From the NCBI RefSeq assembly GCF_037975245.1, contig NC_092575.1, positions 10,012,001 to 10,076,000 on the forward strand: a stretch of 64,000 bases of DNA, in the 5' to 3' direction. Positions 36,674 to 50,339 of this stretch are shown one piece after another. The DNA comes from Apostichopus japonicus. Taxonomy: Eukaryota; Echinodermata; Holothuroidea; Aspidochirotida; Stichopodidae. The position numbers and the translations under genes were made by a program. The stretch's first letter is position 1; each line of letters opens with the position of its first letter. Below the pieces are notes generated by a model that saw only the letters and a program-made list of their open reading frames with translations, did no database searches and was not told the origin of the DNA.

Positions 36674-39125
36674 GCTTACACAGACACGCACACGGTATAT
36701 ATTTTGCAAATAAAAATAATAAATCTATGAAAAGACATATGAAAAAGGCGACCTTGGAATGGCATTGAATGGAGCGGTAATTGACGATGCTACTGCTTCG
36801 ATGTGACAGTAAAGGAGATTGAACATAAAAAAGGAAAAAAAAGAAAAAAAGAGGGAAACAAAATGTGTAGCAAAAAAAGTCGACTATATCAATCTCAGAT
36901 CATAACAGTGCTGGCTCTGCGAACTTCTATAGTTCCGAACTTGTTCTTGCGAAATACACTACTTGTAAAAACAATATCACAACATGAAAAATGAAAATGA
37001 AAATAATCTTAAAGTGTCATGGACAAATTGTTTTTGCTTTAGGGCTTCCATAAAGATATAATAGTAAAGAGGCACCAAGGTCATCCTACTATAGTATTTC
37101 CGTTATTTGCCACAAGGGAGCACTTTCATACGTGTCTATGATAAATCACGTTTAAAGGAACATATCTCAAGTGAATGACAAAGTAGGTCGAAAAACTTCA
37201 TCCTCATGACTGTATAGCTGTGGGTGTGCTTTATAATTTGTAAGATCAGATGAAAAGATTATTAAAATCATTATATATTGAAACAAAGCACACAAAAAAA
37301 AGCGAAAACTGATTCTCGGATGTTGGTAAAGCAAGTTTTTGAAGAGCGACGGTAATTTGATGCGAAGAATGAAGTTGGAGCCAGGTCAGTTACTCGGCAG
37401 ATTTGAAAACGTCACTGCAAAGTTTAAAATTACTATTTCTTTTCATTATGTTCAAAAATATACCATTGTCAAATATCGCTTTAATATTATCGAACGAATC
37501 CCGGGATTGTAGATTTGACAGAAAAAAAAATAGAAATACACGGATCGTTCTTCAACCGTTTTTGCATTGAAATTATAAAAAGAGTTTGTATTTTGTAAGC
37601 GAGATAATTCTCCTCTTTGGATCACTGACTTTTCATCTCAATATGTTACTTGAGGGAACATTTCATGTAAAGTGTTCCTCAGAGGACACGTTTGCGCCAT
37701 CGTCCTGTCTCTCATGCGGTGATATCACCATTTACAAATTCCAATTATTCAAACAAAACGTGACAAGGAATGTGAGGCCCACGGGGTGTTAGTTTTAAGA
37801 AGGAAACTAAGAAAGCCGAAGGATACAAAATTAAGCTACACTTAAGCTGTCATGAAAGCAGGGAGTCTTCACCACATGTTAATACCCTTGTTGTTTAGTA
37901 AGTACGATGCATTATCGGGATTCGTGGCGTATAAATAAACATCGTCCCTAATTGTTGATGAGATCCAATCACCCTATCATGAATAACTGAGAATTTTCTT
38001 GTACTTTATTTCATTACATCTACCAACGGGTAAATGGTCTATCATTTTTTTTGGGCAATATTAAAGACCTACCGTTAACGTGCATATTTTATTCAAAGGT
38101 AATCAATCCGTGTCCGGTTTGAATAAAACAAAAATTACTATTGGAAGCCATATTCACCTTTCATTAAGACGACCTCTTGCGCAACCCTATATTACCTAAA
38201 TAATATGGTGTACCAGATGACCAAATATCAAACTAAACTAAAATGTAAATAATGTATAAAATAATGGACAACTGCTGTCTCTTAATTATCCTTTTTATTT
38301 TATGTTCGTTTAACCCTCCATGCATGTGTCCTTCTTATTGTTGGGTCAAACTAAAGTTGAAACCAAACGCTATCTTTTGCAAAGCAATGCAGAACTCGAC
38401 AACGGTTCTCAAGTATTATCCTTGATCTTCTACATAAGAAGATTTATATATATTGATAATCCTCAATTTCTAAAGTGCCCTCTTTGTAAATTAGATCACT
38501 GTTCCGGTCTTTCTGAAGTTTCAGATAGAAATTCCGAGCAGCCTATCGTGGTAAATTGAGAAGCTAGGCTTCAGTGGCGGACAATGATGAAAATACAGAA
38601 ACTTTATTTTAATTGTACATTCTATGACGCAGCTGGGAAAGTGATCTTGTTTATTCATTCCTTTCATCTGTTTGCAATAAGAATATGACAGACCTACTTT
38701 TAGCGAATATGTTCGACAAATGTAATATTAACATGTATTCTTGAGAGGGTATATAGGCTACATGCATCATAAATAGGCCTACTTGAGGTCATTATTTTTT
38801 ACCAGCTCTGATTCTGGAGGTGACTTTACAGTGTATTGACTGATTACAGATATAGTATATTGTTTGGTTTATAATAATGATTTAAATATCACTTTTAGTA
38901 TAGTCAAAGTATTATAGCCATGACTCCAGTACTGTTCATTGGTCATCTATAGCATAAAATATCCCAACTAAGGTACACACCATTAGCTGAAGCCGGGCGG
39001 ACAATTATTACTATGGTTGAATTGGGAGACACGCATAAAATATTGGCTCATTGGAAACAGATTTTGAATAACATATTTCACAAAAACAGTAAATTTGGCA
39101 TAAATATATATATATATATATATAA

Positions 39126-39371
39126 ATGAAAATCGTAATGAGTTGGAAAATCAAGAACAGTGAAAAAACTTCCAGCCTCCACCGGGATTCGAACCCGGGC
39201 CTCCCGCTTTGTACGCGGACACCCTAACCAACTAGGCTATGGACGCTGATTGTATGTCCAGAGGTTCGAAACCGGTAAGGAAGGTCGTAATTCCACTGTA
39301 GGCGTTTGTCACCTGTATCGAACAATACTAGTTCTGTTTTTGGTGACATATTTTGCCTTACTGTAGAGATC
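39126..39371 (-). mobile_element. tRNA-derived SINE, copy 1
   Basis: The tRNA-like head is at 39246-39175 on the minus strand (72 nt): GCGTCCATAGCCTAGTTGGT with an A box, CCCGGGTTCGAATCCCGG with a perfect B box, and an acceptor stem closing except for one G-G. The anticodon loop would be GTACAAA (ACA), not a normal tRNA choice. The following minus-strand body ends in (TA)n. The element sits between two (TA)n tracts. Confidence 0.6.
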
Positions 39372-39372
39372 A

Positions 39373-39375
<3 letters not shown>

Positions 39376-39406
<31 letters not shown>

Positions 39407-39540
39407 TATAAATATATATAAATACATATATATATATATAAATATATAAATAATCTATATACATATATATAAACATATAAACATATATATATAAACATAT
39501 CTATACATAAATAAATGAATATATATATAAATAAATAATA
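39376..39540. repeat. (TA)n / TAAATA-rich tract
   Basis: Pure TA, then mixed TATATAAA and ATAAACATATA units. Confidence 0.95.
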
Positions 39541-39891
39541 ACATAATAATAACATATAATAATATATGTGTGTGTGTGTACTCACGGGACGAACCTTTGG
39601 CCTCGTGGATGAGCCTGCTGTCTCGATTTCATCTGAAGTAGATTTAAAGATTAATTTAATTAATGTAATTGAACAACTGATTTAACTAGGCATTTTAACA
39701 CACGCTTTACCTTGATCAATCAACACGTTGAATAAAAATATGTAAGGCGTTATTACTATTTGTGTTATTACTCAAAGTAAAAGTATTCAACGAAAACAAG
39801 TTCTTAATAAATGAAAGTTAAAGAGCAAGTAAGTAAATGAATTCTAATCGATTATCGATCAGTCTGTAGGAGCCTCGTTTAAGGTACCCAC

Positions 39892-40008
<117 letters not shown>

Positions 40009-42081
40009 CTTAACACAAACAGTGAAATTGGCACTGATCCCCTACTTGATGTTTTTACCGTCTCGCAACAAAATATGAATGAGGTCGAATTTTATAATTA
40101 GTGGTGAATTTCATTGACTTAAGACTTAATGTTCACGTATTGAGAAACTATAAAATACTGTTCGATGGAAACATGAATATCACGTAAATCATGGCAATGT
40201 TACAGCGTTATACTTTCATTAGGAATATAAACCGATGCAGTCAGACAGTATATAGGTCTAGTGTAACATTAAATATAATCCATACAGAATCATCATTGAC
40301 CTACTTTCTTAAGCCAATCTGGTGCGTGGTAAGTGGAATATAACGACTTAATTTTATTAACGAAATGCAGACAAATGGTTTGTTGGAAGTGAAAAGCTTT
40401 TACATATCTTGGAAAGGAATCAAGGAGTGTTGGGTTATATATAAGTGGAAAAAATGACGTCATTCTTGCAATGAAAAGATACCAGGCAATTTTTGGGTCA
40501 AAATGAACTTAACCAGTAAAAATCTGTGTCTGTTAAGTAATGACTGTATTGTACATCATACTTGTACTCAAAGAACCCCCAACTTGTAGAGTAGGTAAAG
40601 TAATTCAAATTTTAACAAATTTTAACTTCGCACGCGTGTATGTATGTATGTGTGTAAAAATAGATCAATATATATATATATATATATATCAAGTAATCAA
40701 GTAATATCAGTGTACAAACATTGTGAATGGTTTCAATAAGAACTAATGACAATTTCGGTACCGCTATTCACATGTGACATTTGAAGCCATGCCAATAAAC
40801 CTTATACCCAACTGCACGATGGCACATTCATGGCTAAGGACACATGCAATTGTAGAAATTCTGACATTTATTGAACTTACTGAAGTAAGTAATTTCCATC
40901 CCTAGCAGTGTTTGTGGGCCTTTTTCCAATTTTCATCCTATATATCAGCACTTGTCCAAAAGAAAAAAGGGGGAAAGCGACTTTACGTTTTCACTTCTGG
41001 CTTTGCAATATCTTAAAGAATCAGATGGGGCGACTCCAAGTGTAATATGGATTACTTTATGTAATATAACACGTTCCCTGGCTGCGGATTTCTTATTAGA
41101 AACGTCCATTATAATGGTGGGTGTAGAATTTTTCTTTTTTATTATTACCAGGCGTATTCTCACAATATCATCTTCTCACAGGTATGCTGCAGGTGATCAT
41201 TTTCGTGAAAATTGAATATTTAAGAAAATTAACAGAAAACCCAATGATCATGATGAAGATATTTTCTTCTTTTGGAAAAAGAGTTGATGTCTGAAGGTCG
41301 AATAGCCAGCAACTTTAATATGATGATGATGATAATTTGTGTGTGTTTGGGTTGGGAGGGATTGGGGGTGGGGGTTACTATATACAAACTATCTCTAATA
41401 TATATTAACTTCAGCTCGTTGGGGGGGGGGGGAGGGGGTGTCGTCATTCCACTATAGTTTTATGTCATCTCTCGTGATCTAACGAAATAACAATAAGTGG
41501 TGCATGCTGAACTGCCTTCAATTTATCTATATTTTGTATCGGTTCATAGCCGCAGTGGATCAGTTCGGATGATATTTTCATATTACATACATCGACATAT
41601 CTTAATAAGTTTCTTAAACGTCATTATTGTACTGGATGAAACCAAGACATGTATCTTTCATCCAACTTATGTTAATTTACGATCTTATCTGTCTTCGACA
41701 ATCCTTGCTGATACGTTGGTTGTCGGTCTACTATAAATGTCAATTTCAAGCGACACCTTTCTCAACAGCATATATTGTAAATGTCAAGCACAAACTAGAA
41801 TGTACCAGGTAGCTTTTGTGTGATGTTTCTTCGTTACTCTTCTATACCAGAATTCATGAGATGTGTTAGGAGAGCCAGTGAGGATTTAAACATTAGCAAT
41901 ATCATGTAATACAGATTACAGGCTTTGTAGAAATAGCTGAAGGAAAAACACATCTGATATTTTTAACAACTTTGGGAATTTTGTGGGGTTTGAAAGACAT
42001 TAAATCGATGGGGCGATTGCATTATAGTTTTATAATTATAAAAATTAACGCAGAAATCATTACAAGTTTTCTCGGTCTATA

Positions 42082-42333
42082 TCATGCATGAATAAAGCCG
42101 AATAAAGAAAATTTTTGTAGTACGACTATACGACGAATATCTCTTCGTTCGATCATGTTATTGTAGTATACGGTAACCCTGAGTGTCCCCCAATTACCAG
42201 TCGCGTACTGAGTTACACTTATATCCCTATATGTAGCTACACCTATAGATAACTGCAGTATATACTGCTGCCGTGGTTGATAGTCAAACTGTAACCGCTT
42301 TTTCGATCGCAAATTTAATCCACAGAACCTCAA
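42082..42333 (-). pseudogene. Possible isolated or decayed exon, faintly F5/8C (discoidin)-like
   Basis: An 83-codon open frame on the minus strand. The stretch YILQLSIGVATYRDISVTQY..NWGTLRVTVYYNN resembles the order seen in discoidin domains (YLQ.DLG, VTxVATQG, W.TSY.L.YSN) but lacks the full domain. No convincing splice sites flank it and no neighbouring exon was found. It could be chance. Confidence 0.25.
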
Positions 42334-42466
42334 CGTAAAAGGCTAACATATATTTAGTAAAAAAAAAGAAATATAAGGTTTGTATTCTGAGACAAGAATA
42401 ATTTCACCTGTTACCGTGTTTCGAATGTTTTGATTCAAGGTCTCTACGAGTATAAATCTATCACAA

Positions 42467-42892
42467 CAATGGCGTCAAGGAATTTCAAAGGTGGTGAAGG
42501 GGTTGGTGTGGGGGGGGGGGCGAATGATCCTTGAAACTTTTATGGAAAGACCAGAGGCAAATCATGGAATTTACCCTATTGTGGCGTTAAAGTCCTTAAA
42601 GCTGACTCCCATGTAGAGATTTGGGGTATCCCAACTCCTTCCCCACAAACAAAATATAAAAGTTTAGATGCTAATTCGTGCATTCTGAGTCAAATTTAGA
42701 CTATAAATTAGGTCTTTAATATTGAATGTTTGTGGTAATTTTGAATGGGAGGGGGAGGGGGGGTCTATCTCTTCCCCGGTAGAACATACCAATCCCCCGA
42801 CTGAACCCCTTTTCCACGACCGAAGATGGAGGGTGGAGGGGCCATAGTGCTCCCCCTCCCCCACTCCCATCCCTAACATGCACACGCCACTG
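42467..42892. mobile_element. Small TIR element (~426 bp)
   Basis: Left end CAATGGCGTCAAGG; right end CATGCACACGCCACTG, whose inverse CAGTGGCGTGTG is a near match. Flanking octamers TATCACAA and TAGCACAT agree at 6 of 8, compatible with an old 8-bp target duplication. It contains G runs and no transposase. Confidence 0.45.
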
Positions 42893-43667
42893 TAGCACAT
42901 CCCGGTGGAACGTGATCAAAATAATAATCAAATGACTTAGTCGAGAGATAAAACTAAACCCCAGATCAAACGCAGCCTTATTATTACCTTATATATCTTA
43001 TATATCTAAATGATATGTGTAATTTAACAAGTCTCGTTCTTTCAGTCTTACTGTGTTTAACTATACAATAAACCTTGGTTTCAACATATAAAGTGTATCG
43101 AAAAACTACAATATACCATATAGGCTTTATATATCCTTTAATTTCAGCATTTTACTGATACACACAATTGTAACAAGAGGCTCTTTGATAACAAACCTTT
43201 TTCCGAGCTAATACCCTTCCGATTTTCAGACATAATTGGATTTATCATCCAAATGCATCCATCAGGGAAAACTTGGCATTATTTGTGCATCTGTTGGCAA
43301 AGGAGAAAGAGAAAGAGAGATATAGATAAAAGACAAGATAACTTATCGGAATCATGAAGCTCTAGATTACAATGCACAGGTAGTCTAATGATCATTCCGT
43401 GTAGAGTTGTATACTTGCAGAAACGAATACAATGTATTTATGACTCCGTAAAAATAAGAATAAACCAGGTAGCTGGTACTTAGAAATGACATCTCCGTCT
43501 GATAAACTAGAGCGCAAAAGCAGTAACGTCGACCTGTTGAAAATAGATGTTGGCATTTTAATATTAATAACAATAATGGTAATACAGCCAAAATGAATAA
43601 TTTTACGCTGTTGCGCGCACGGAGTTTTCGTGTTTCTGGTACCATTATCATTAATATATACATACAA

Positions 43668-43703
<36 letters not shown>

Positions 43704-45151
43704 ATTTCTAGCCATGAAACCACATCTCACATAATTATTAATCGTGATTATTTAGAATGGCTGTCACATCAGGCTGAGGCAATTCCACACATTTTGCAGT
43801 GACAGAAAATGCAGCACCACCCCCCCCCCCTTCCTTATAACTGTGACCCAACGCTGTGTGAACTCAAGACACGAGGTTTAAGGTTACCGTACATTCCTAC
43901 CTACGCCTAAAGCCCGCATCCAGTCGTTTTTGATATTTTTCTTATTTTTTACTATTTCCATTTCACCTTTTCAAGTTCACATAACGCTCGGAGTACATAT
44001 CATAAATATAATAATACCACTTCACATTCTATTCAATGATATTTATGTAGCTGCTGTATGGCACATGAACCATTAGACTTGCGATTTAGTAAATAAATGT
44101 TGTAGTCAAAAAAATTGAAAATGTGTTTCCTCTCTTGGTCAAGTTTTTATACACACGCAAGTTAAATCCATGACGTAGATTTCGTTTTGGATTTTTCTGG
44201 GAGAAATGATTTGAACGACACACATGTAGTTTCCCTCAAGGATAGATTTACATTAACTATGCACTTATAGGTTATATTTACACTGCTATATTTCTCTTTA
44301 TGCATCATGTAATAAATCTGATACGTTTAATCTCATGCCTCTTGTCTTCGTTCATTCATACATCACAATCAAATTTCTTAATTTCACCGAAGAACTCCCT
44401 TTTCTCACTGAACTTCTTAAACACATCCTCTCGCTTCATATGTCAGCGGTTTTAGCTTTTTCTTAATTAACTTTTCTGCCGATGCCTTGGCCTAGTTTGG
44501 GTGGTCGGTTTATTTGGGCGATTTTGCTGTATCGTCTCTCTATATAGTCTGGACAGAGAGACTTCTATACATTGATTTTCTTTTTAATATTAAAATTTAA
44601 CAAACTGTAGAAGCATACCTATCACATACAACTCATCGATATGCAGATAGTAAGTGGATAGTATAAGCTCATAGTCCCCCTATATATATATATATCAATA
44701 GGCTTCTCTACGTTGACTATATTAAAGCATTTTTTCCCACTGTGACCATACTGCTGACGATAAGTAATATCAACATTACAGTGATTCAGCACTTTGTTTG
44801 ATTAACGTTCACAACAGTATTGTATAGTGTTTTCATTAAGCTGTTTCAGCATTATTAAAATCTGGAGTTTCGTGGAACTGGCATGATGGGCGGACGATGG
44901 ATCAGCGCTGCAAGCCTGGAGGGTCCAACATGATTTTCGTCCTTCAAAACTCCATATCTGGCATATGCAAGATCAATAACTGCATGCTGTCCTTCCCCCT
45001 TAGGTATGACCCCCTGGCCCTCCCTCCCTCACCCTTCTCCGTCACTTTTTCCTTCCTCATTTCTTCTAGTATCGTTATTGAACAGTTTTATCCAATGTGT
45101 GTTTTCTGTTAATGTGGTTCTGCTCTTGGTAGGCCGTTATAAGCCCAACAT

Positions 45152-45323
<172 letters not shown>

Positions 45324-46639
45324 TTCACATAGAGCGTGCCTTATATATTCCATACATACAGATTAATACATATATAGCTATTATAAACTGACATCTTTTG
45401 AGTTATGAGTTCCTCAGATTTACAAAGAGAGAGACGGGGAACGTCGTCACACAGGCATCGATAAATCTCAGAACGAGATGCAAGAGATCGAACTTTCCAG
45501 TCGATGAAGATTAAAGAACCATCAAATATTGTTTTGACAGCGCTCTTTTAAATAAACATGTCACAGTTGAGCCTACATAAGATATAGTAATATTTTTTCG
45601 TACTTTTGTGGCTCATAATTCCTTGAGTATGGCCTTGGTATATTTTGATTCTCTCGACATCGACAAATCTTTCATCTATTTCAGCTATTTCCCACATATA
45701 ATGTGCTTTTAGAGTAAACATAAAGTGAGTTACGGTAAATTGGACTGATGCTAATGCTAATCAAACCAACGTACAGCTAGTCGTCTGTGTACAGGAACAC
45801 AACTGACTGCTCCGTAGAGTGGGGCGACATTTATGGGGGGGGGGGGGGGTGGGGTCGGTATGTGGTTATGGAAGATGGGAGGCGAAACCACCATTTTTGT
45901 ACGGGGGGTGGCTAAATTCTTATGTCGTGCAGGGGAGGCGTCTATAAGGACAGGTGGTCGGCCCTCCCCTTTGAGAAAGTTTGGTTACAGAGGTTACTCT
46001 AGATGCAACCTGGTGCAATATTTGTTCAAGAACTGTTTAGGTTGAACCGTACATGTATTTATGCACCAGAATTTTGTTTTTTTTTATATTTTGTCTGTCA
46101 GTGAAGGGAAAATGAAGAGGAATGACGACAGGGAAGGGAAAAGGAGAGTATCGGGGTGGGGGGGGGGCGAGAAGCAGTAGCAACTACTGGGTAGGAAAGA
46201 AAATTGATCATGAATTCAATCGAGGGAGACACAAATATATCGTGTATAATGAAGACTTTATATCATAGACCAACATTATCACACTAAATTTATTGACATG
46301 AGCAGACATTCAGTGCCTATCACATATTATAGCTCAGGAATGGCATGGCAGTGTGATAGATAATACTGGTTGTTCCTCCTTCATTCTCTTAACCTTTATT
46401 GTGGGACCTGTTTTTGTTTTGTTTAACAATGTAAAAGTATGATTAAATTGAAAGCATGTTTTACTATAATGTAATGTATAAATTTGATAATTTATTTGTT
46501 GAAATTTGCATTCACAGCTCACCATGGGAATTGTAGCCTATTATATGCCTATTATATGCCTATTATATGCCTGTTATATGGCATTGAAAATTCGTCTGTT
46601 ACAGTAACGTGTGATATATCTGAATACACATGTAAGTGA

Positions 46640-47905
46640 AACAAATGGAGGGGATCGGGGGGGGGGGATTGTCATATGTGATATGGAATATAAAGTTTTA
46701 CAATATGCCGATGACACAACTATTATTTTAGATGGCACTGAAAATTCTCTTTCACAAACTTTCAAGCTTCTGGAAAATTTCCATAATATATCTGGTTTGA
46801 AAATTAACATGGATAAAACTAGTGCTGTTTGGATAGGATCCCAAAAAAGTAGTGATGGTGTTTTATGTAAGAATTATCTTGGGTTGGTGATAATATATTC
46901 AGTTATCTTGGGGTAACATTGTGTACACAACTGGATGTTATCGTGAATGTAAATTATGTTACCACTATGTAGGCTATTACAAAACAAATTCACCACTGGT
47001 CAAAGAGGTTTTTGACAGTTTTAGGTAGAATAGTTGTGGTAAAATCCCTTTTGTTGCCAAAGTTGAACCATCTCGTTCTTTCACTTCCAACCCCAAGTAA
47101 AGAAATAATTAAGGAGATTAATTCTAAGTTTTATAACTTTGTATAGGGAGGTAAAGTAGATAGGATAAGTAGAAATCAAATAGCGTTTTCCGTTATAAAG
47201 GGAGGTGCTGGTATGATCCAATTTGAACCTTTCGAGAAGGCACTTAAGATTACTTGGATTCGTAGATTGCTTAAATATAACATTGACAGTAAGGTGTATA
47301 ATTTATATAAAGTGAATACTCCTAATTGTAATTTTGATTACTCTTCTGGTACTTACTGGGATAGAGTTATTAAAGAAAGTAAAAATACCTTTTGGAAAGG
47401 TGTTTTTTCAGCCTGGAAAGATTTCACCGTTTCGCTCAAGCCCCAAAATATTCATGATGTTTTAAGTTCAAGTATTTGGCACAACGAAAATATTAAGGTA
47501 AGGTATAAATGCATTTTGTATAAAGATTGGCAAAGACATGGTATATTATATGTTAACGATCTGATAAACTCTAAGGGTGAGTTCTTATCTGCTGATGAGA
47601 TTTATACACAATATGATGATGTGAGAACAATTTTTCTTCACGTGCATGGTATTAAAAAAGCAATAGAAAAATCCTTTTCTGGTCTATTAGGCCATATAAA
47701 TATTTCTCTTGCACTCCCATTTCAAGGCTTTCATATTAAAACTGTTTTTATGGATCCAAAAGGGTGTAAAAGGTTTTATAATATTTTATTAACAAATAAG
47801 AAGGTCCAATATAAATGTATTCACAAATGGAACATGCTCTTGTCCCCAATTTTGTCTGAAGTAGATTGGTATAAGGTGTGCTCATACAATTGGGGGGGGG
47901 GGGGG
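46640..47905 (+). mobile_element. L1/Tx1-like LINE fragment, decayed
   Basis: Carries the C-terminal part of a non-LTR reverse transcriptase: VLQYADDTTIILDG with the YADD catalytic box at 46704-46715, ISGLKINMDKTSAVWIG (palm/thumb), then YLGVTL, LPKLNHLVLSLPTPS and FEPFEKALKITWIRRLLKYN, typical of the region after the RT in L1-like elements. There is a frameshift between about 46870 and 46900 and an in-frame TAG at 47144-47146 where a Trp is usual, so it is dead. A long open part remains at 47213-47911. The element is 5'-truncated, and both ends lie at G runs (about 46659 and 47891). Confidence 0.85.
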
Positions 47906-47914
47906 TATTAGCTG

Positions 47915-47990
47915 CATATATATATATATATATATATGTTTATATATAAATATATATATATAGGCCATATATATATATATATATATATAT
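47915..47990. repeat. (TA)n microsatellite
   Basis: Two TA tracts separated by TATAGGCCATATA, just after the LINE fragment. Confidence 0.95.
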
Positions 47991-49091
47991 GCATACACAT
48001 ATATATATGAAGCCTGTATATGTACCAACTTATCATTCACGTTGTTGATTGGTAAACCCTTGTACAATTGGCATGATTCCACAAGCAAAGTACGAAAGAA
48101 GCGGTCATAGTGGTCTGCCTGTGTTATGTTCGAATTCAAAGATAGAATCGTTTTATTCTACTTAAAGTAATTTGATTCAATGTCTGCATTTTCTCAGTAA
48201 TATATATATATATATATATATATATGATATACGGTAGGGTATATACAGCGAATGAATAGGCCTACTTTATCAAGACATTGTTTTTGGTCTGTGTTGTTGC
48301 TTATATATTTTGTGTGTAATTAATACTTCTTTGAGGGAAAATTTGGTTCTTTTCAAAAAACTTCTTAAGTTGGTTTGAGAAAACAATAGATATACGATAC
48401 TTAAAAAAAAAACAACAATGATATTTACAAACACATAACAGAATATAAAATAACGCTTACGAACTGTGCAAAAGGATCAAGTAAGATCTAAAACTTAAGA
48501 AAACTCTTACAAACATGGCACACTATCGATAATCAATTCTATATGCAGCAACGTTTTGCGTGATAATCATACACATAATACTCAAACATTCTTCACTTAC
48601 CTTTACAGTTAATCCTCAAAAGTATTCCATCTCCGAATTTTGCTCAGTAAAAGGAAACGACGAATTCATGGAAATATGGTGTACTATTTGGATATACGTA
48701 TGACGCTTTAGCCGTGTTTAATGAACAGAGCAGACCGTTGCACTATGTACATAAATCTACATTAGCAGCTACATACAGTATATATAGAGAGCAACTCATC
48801 TGCGCGTTGTACGTCAGTTGACTTAAAACGTAAACAGCGCTCTGTTGAATTGAGTCACCGCGGCGATGAGAGTTCGATTTTTGGGAGGTTTCGATGATCT
48901 TCATTTTCTCTAGTAGTCTGAATTGTATCCAAGAGAGAAGCTCGCTCATAAAATATTCATAATCGATAACTTTATTGACAGAGCTACAATCGTTTATAAT
49001 AATGACTTTGTTCAATAAAGTTATGGCAGCCTACTTCAGAATAAGGATATGAAATGAATAAAGATAAATCCATATTCTTTAAAGAAATACT

Positions 49092-49110
49092 GTATACAGG
49101 TTTTATTGAC

Positions 49111-49169
<59 letters not shown>

Positions 49170-49187
49170 TCAATAAAACCTGTATAC
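49092..49187. repeat. Inverted repeat with an (AT)n centre
   Basis: GTATACAGGTTTTATTGACG at 49092 and its exact inverse CGTCAATAAAACCTGTATAC ending at 49187, joined by (AT)n with one G. The whole 96 bp can fold into a single hairpin. Confidence 0.9.
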
Positions 49188-50339
49188 GCACCGACTTATA
49201 GGCAAAGTGTAGAAATTTAGTGTCCCACACATTTAGTTTAATGTATTTTTTATTTGACTATGTATATTCCTTTGAAGTTAGGGCCCAATTTCATCATTCC
49301 CTAACGAGTTTGGTGAACCAAGGCAACCGATCGATGATATTTTTAGGTTAAACTTCTTTCATGTTACTATCAAGGTTATAGTAAACAGAGGGCAGCCTCC
49401 CGGTATTATATTACATCAAGTGCAACCCAAAATAAAGTTTTATAGCCTAGCTGTGTAGCCAATGTAGCATATCTACCAGTCATGGGGTTATAACGTATCC
49501 TCTTTAAGATTTATTTTGTAATTTTGGCAACCGATCAACCATACATAGAGCAAACTTGAAATGGACAAATGTCTGGCTCATTTAGAAAACAAAGCCCTTT
49601 CTTCAGCAGTTCAGTGGTAGGTTGGTTAAGGCAACCTTATAACCTAACCAAATATTGAGAATTCAAACAATAGTGATGAAACCTTATATTGTTAGTCATC
49701 TGCTAAATGGTTTTTCAATTTTAAAACTTCACAATGGTGGGGCCGGCGGAGGTGGTGGGGTTGGGAGAGATGCGCATTTCGAAACAGGGACCTTCACCAA
49801 CGTGAAGATATTATACACTATACAGAGGAAGGTCAATACGGTTTTCAAATGATCAGCCTTCCTTCTCCTACGTGGGATGGACACTTTTACAGGTCATAAT
49901 TTGGCAAAATGTTATGGAACTATTTTGAGATAAATTTAATTATTATTTTTGGATAGAAAACAAAAGTTCCAAATGAAATGTCGACATTTTTGATATACTT
50001 TTATAAACAAAAATTGATACCAACATAAAGAGTAGCCCTTTTGACTGCCAAATAAACTGAAAAATCAGCCTGTATAGAGGAAAGGAAGGGCAACAACATG
50101 AAATTCACATTTTCATGAAGTATCGTCAATTCAGAGATTTCTGCATTGCAAGAAAGCCTTTCAGTGATATTTAGTTATACCAGAATGCAAAATGCATTGG
50201 GGTTTTGATGACTTCAGTGCACTGGACTTCTGGTTGCTAGTTTAACCAAAACTAGCTGTTACAATAGAAATGGCCCGAACCACCATTTTGATACAATAAC
50301 ACTATGGCATGATAAGCTCAGGTTAGTCTACTGTACGTG

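Noticed and set aside
39175-39246. Candidate tRNA gene
   Set aside because: Good A and B boxes, but an acceptor mismatch, an unusual ACA anticodon, a second truncated copy at 45 kb and a body sequence indicate a SINE.
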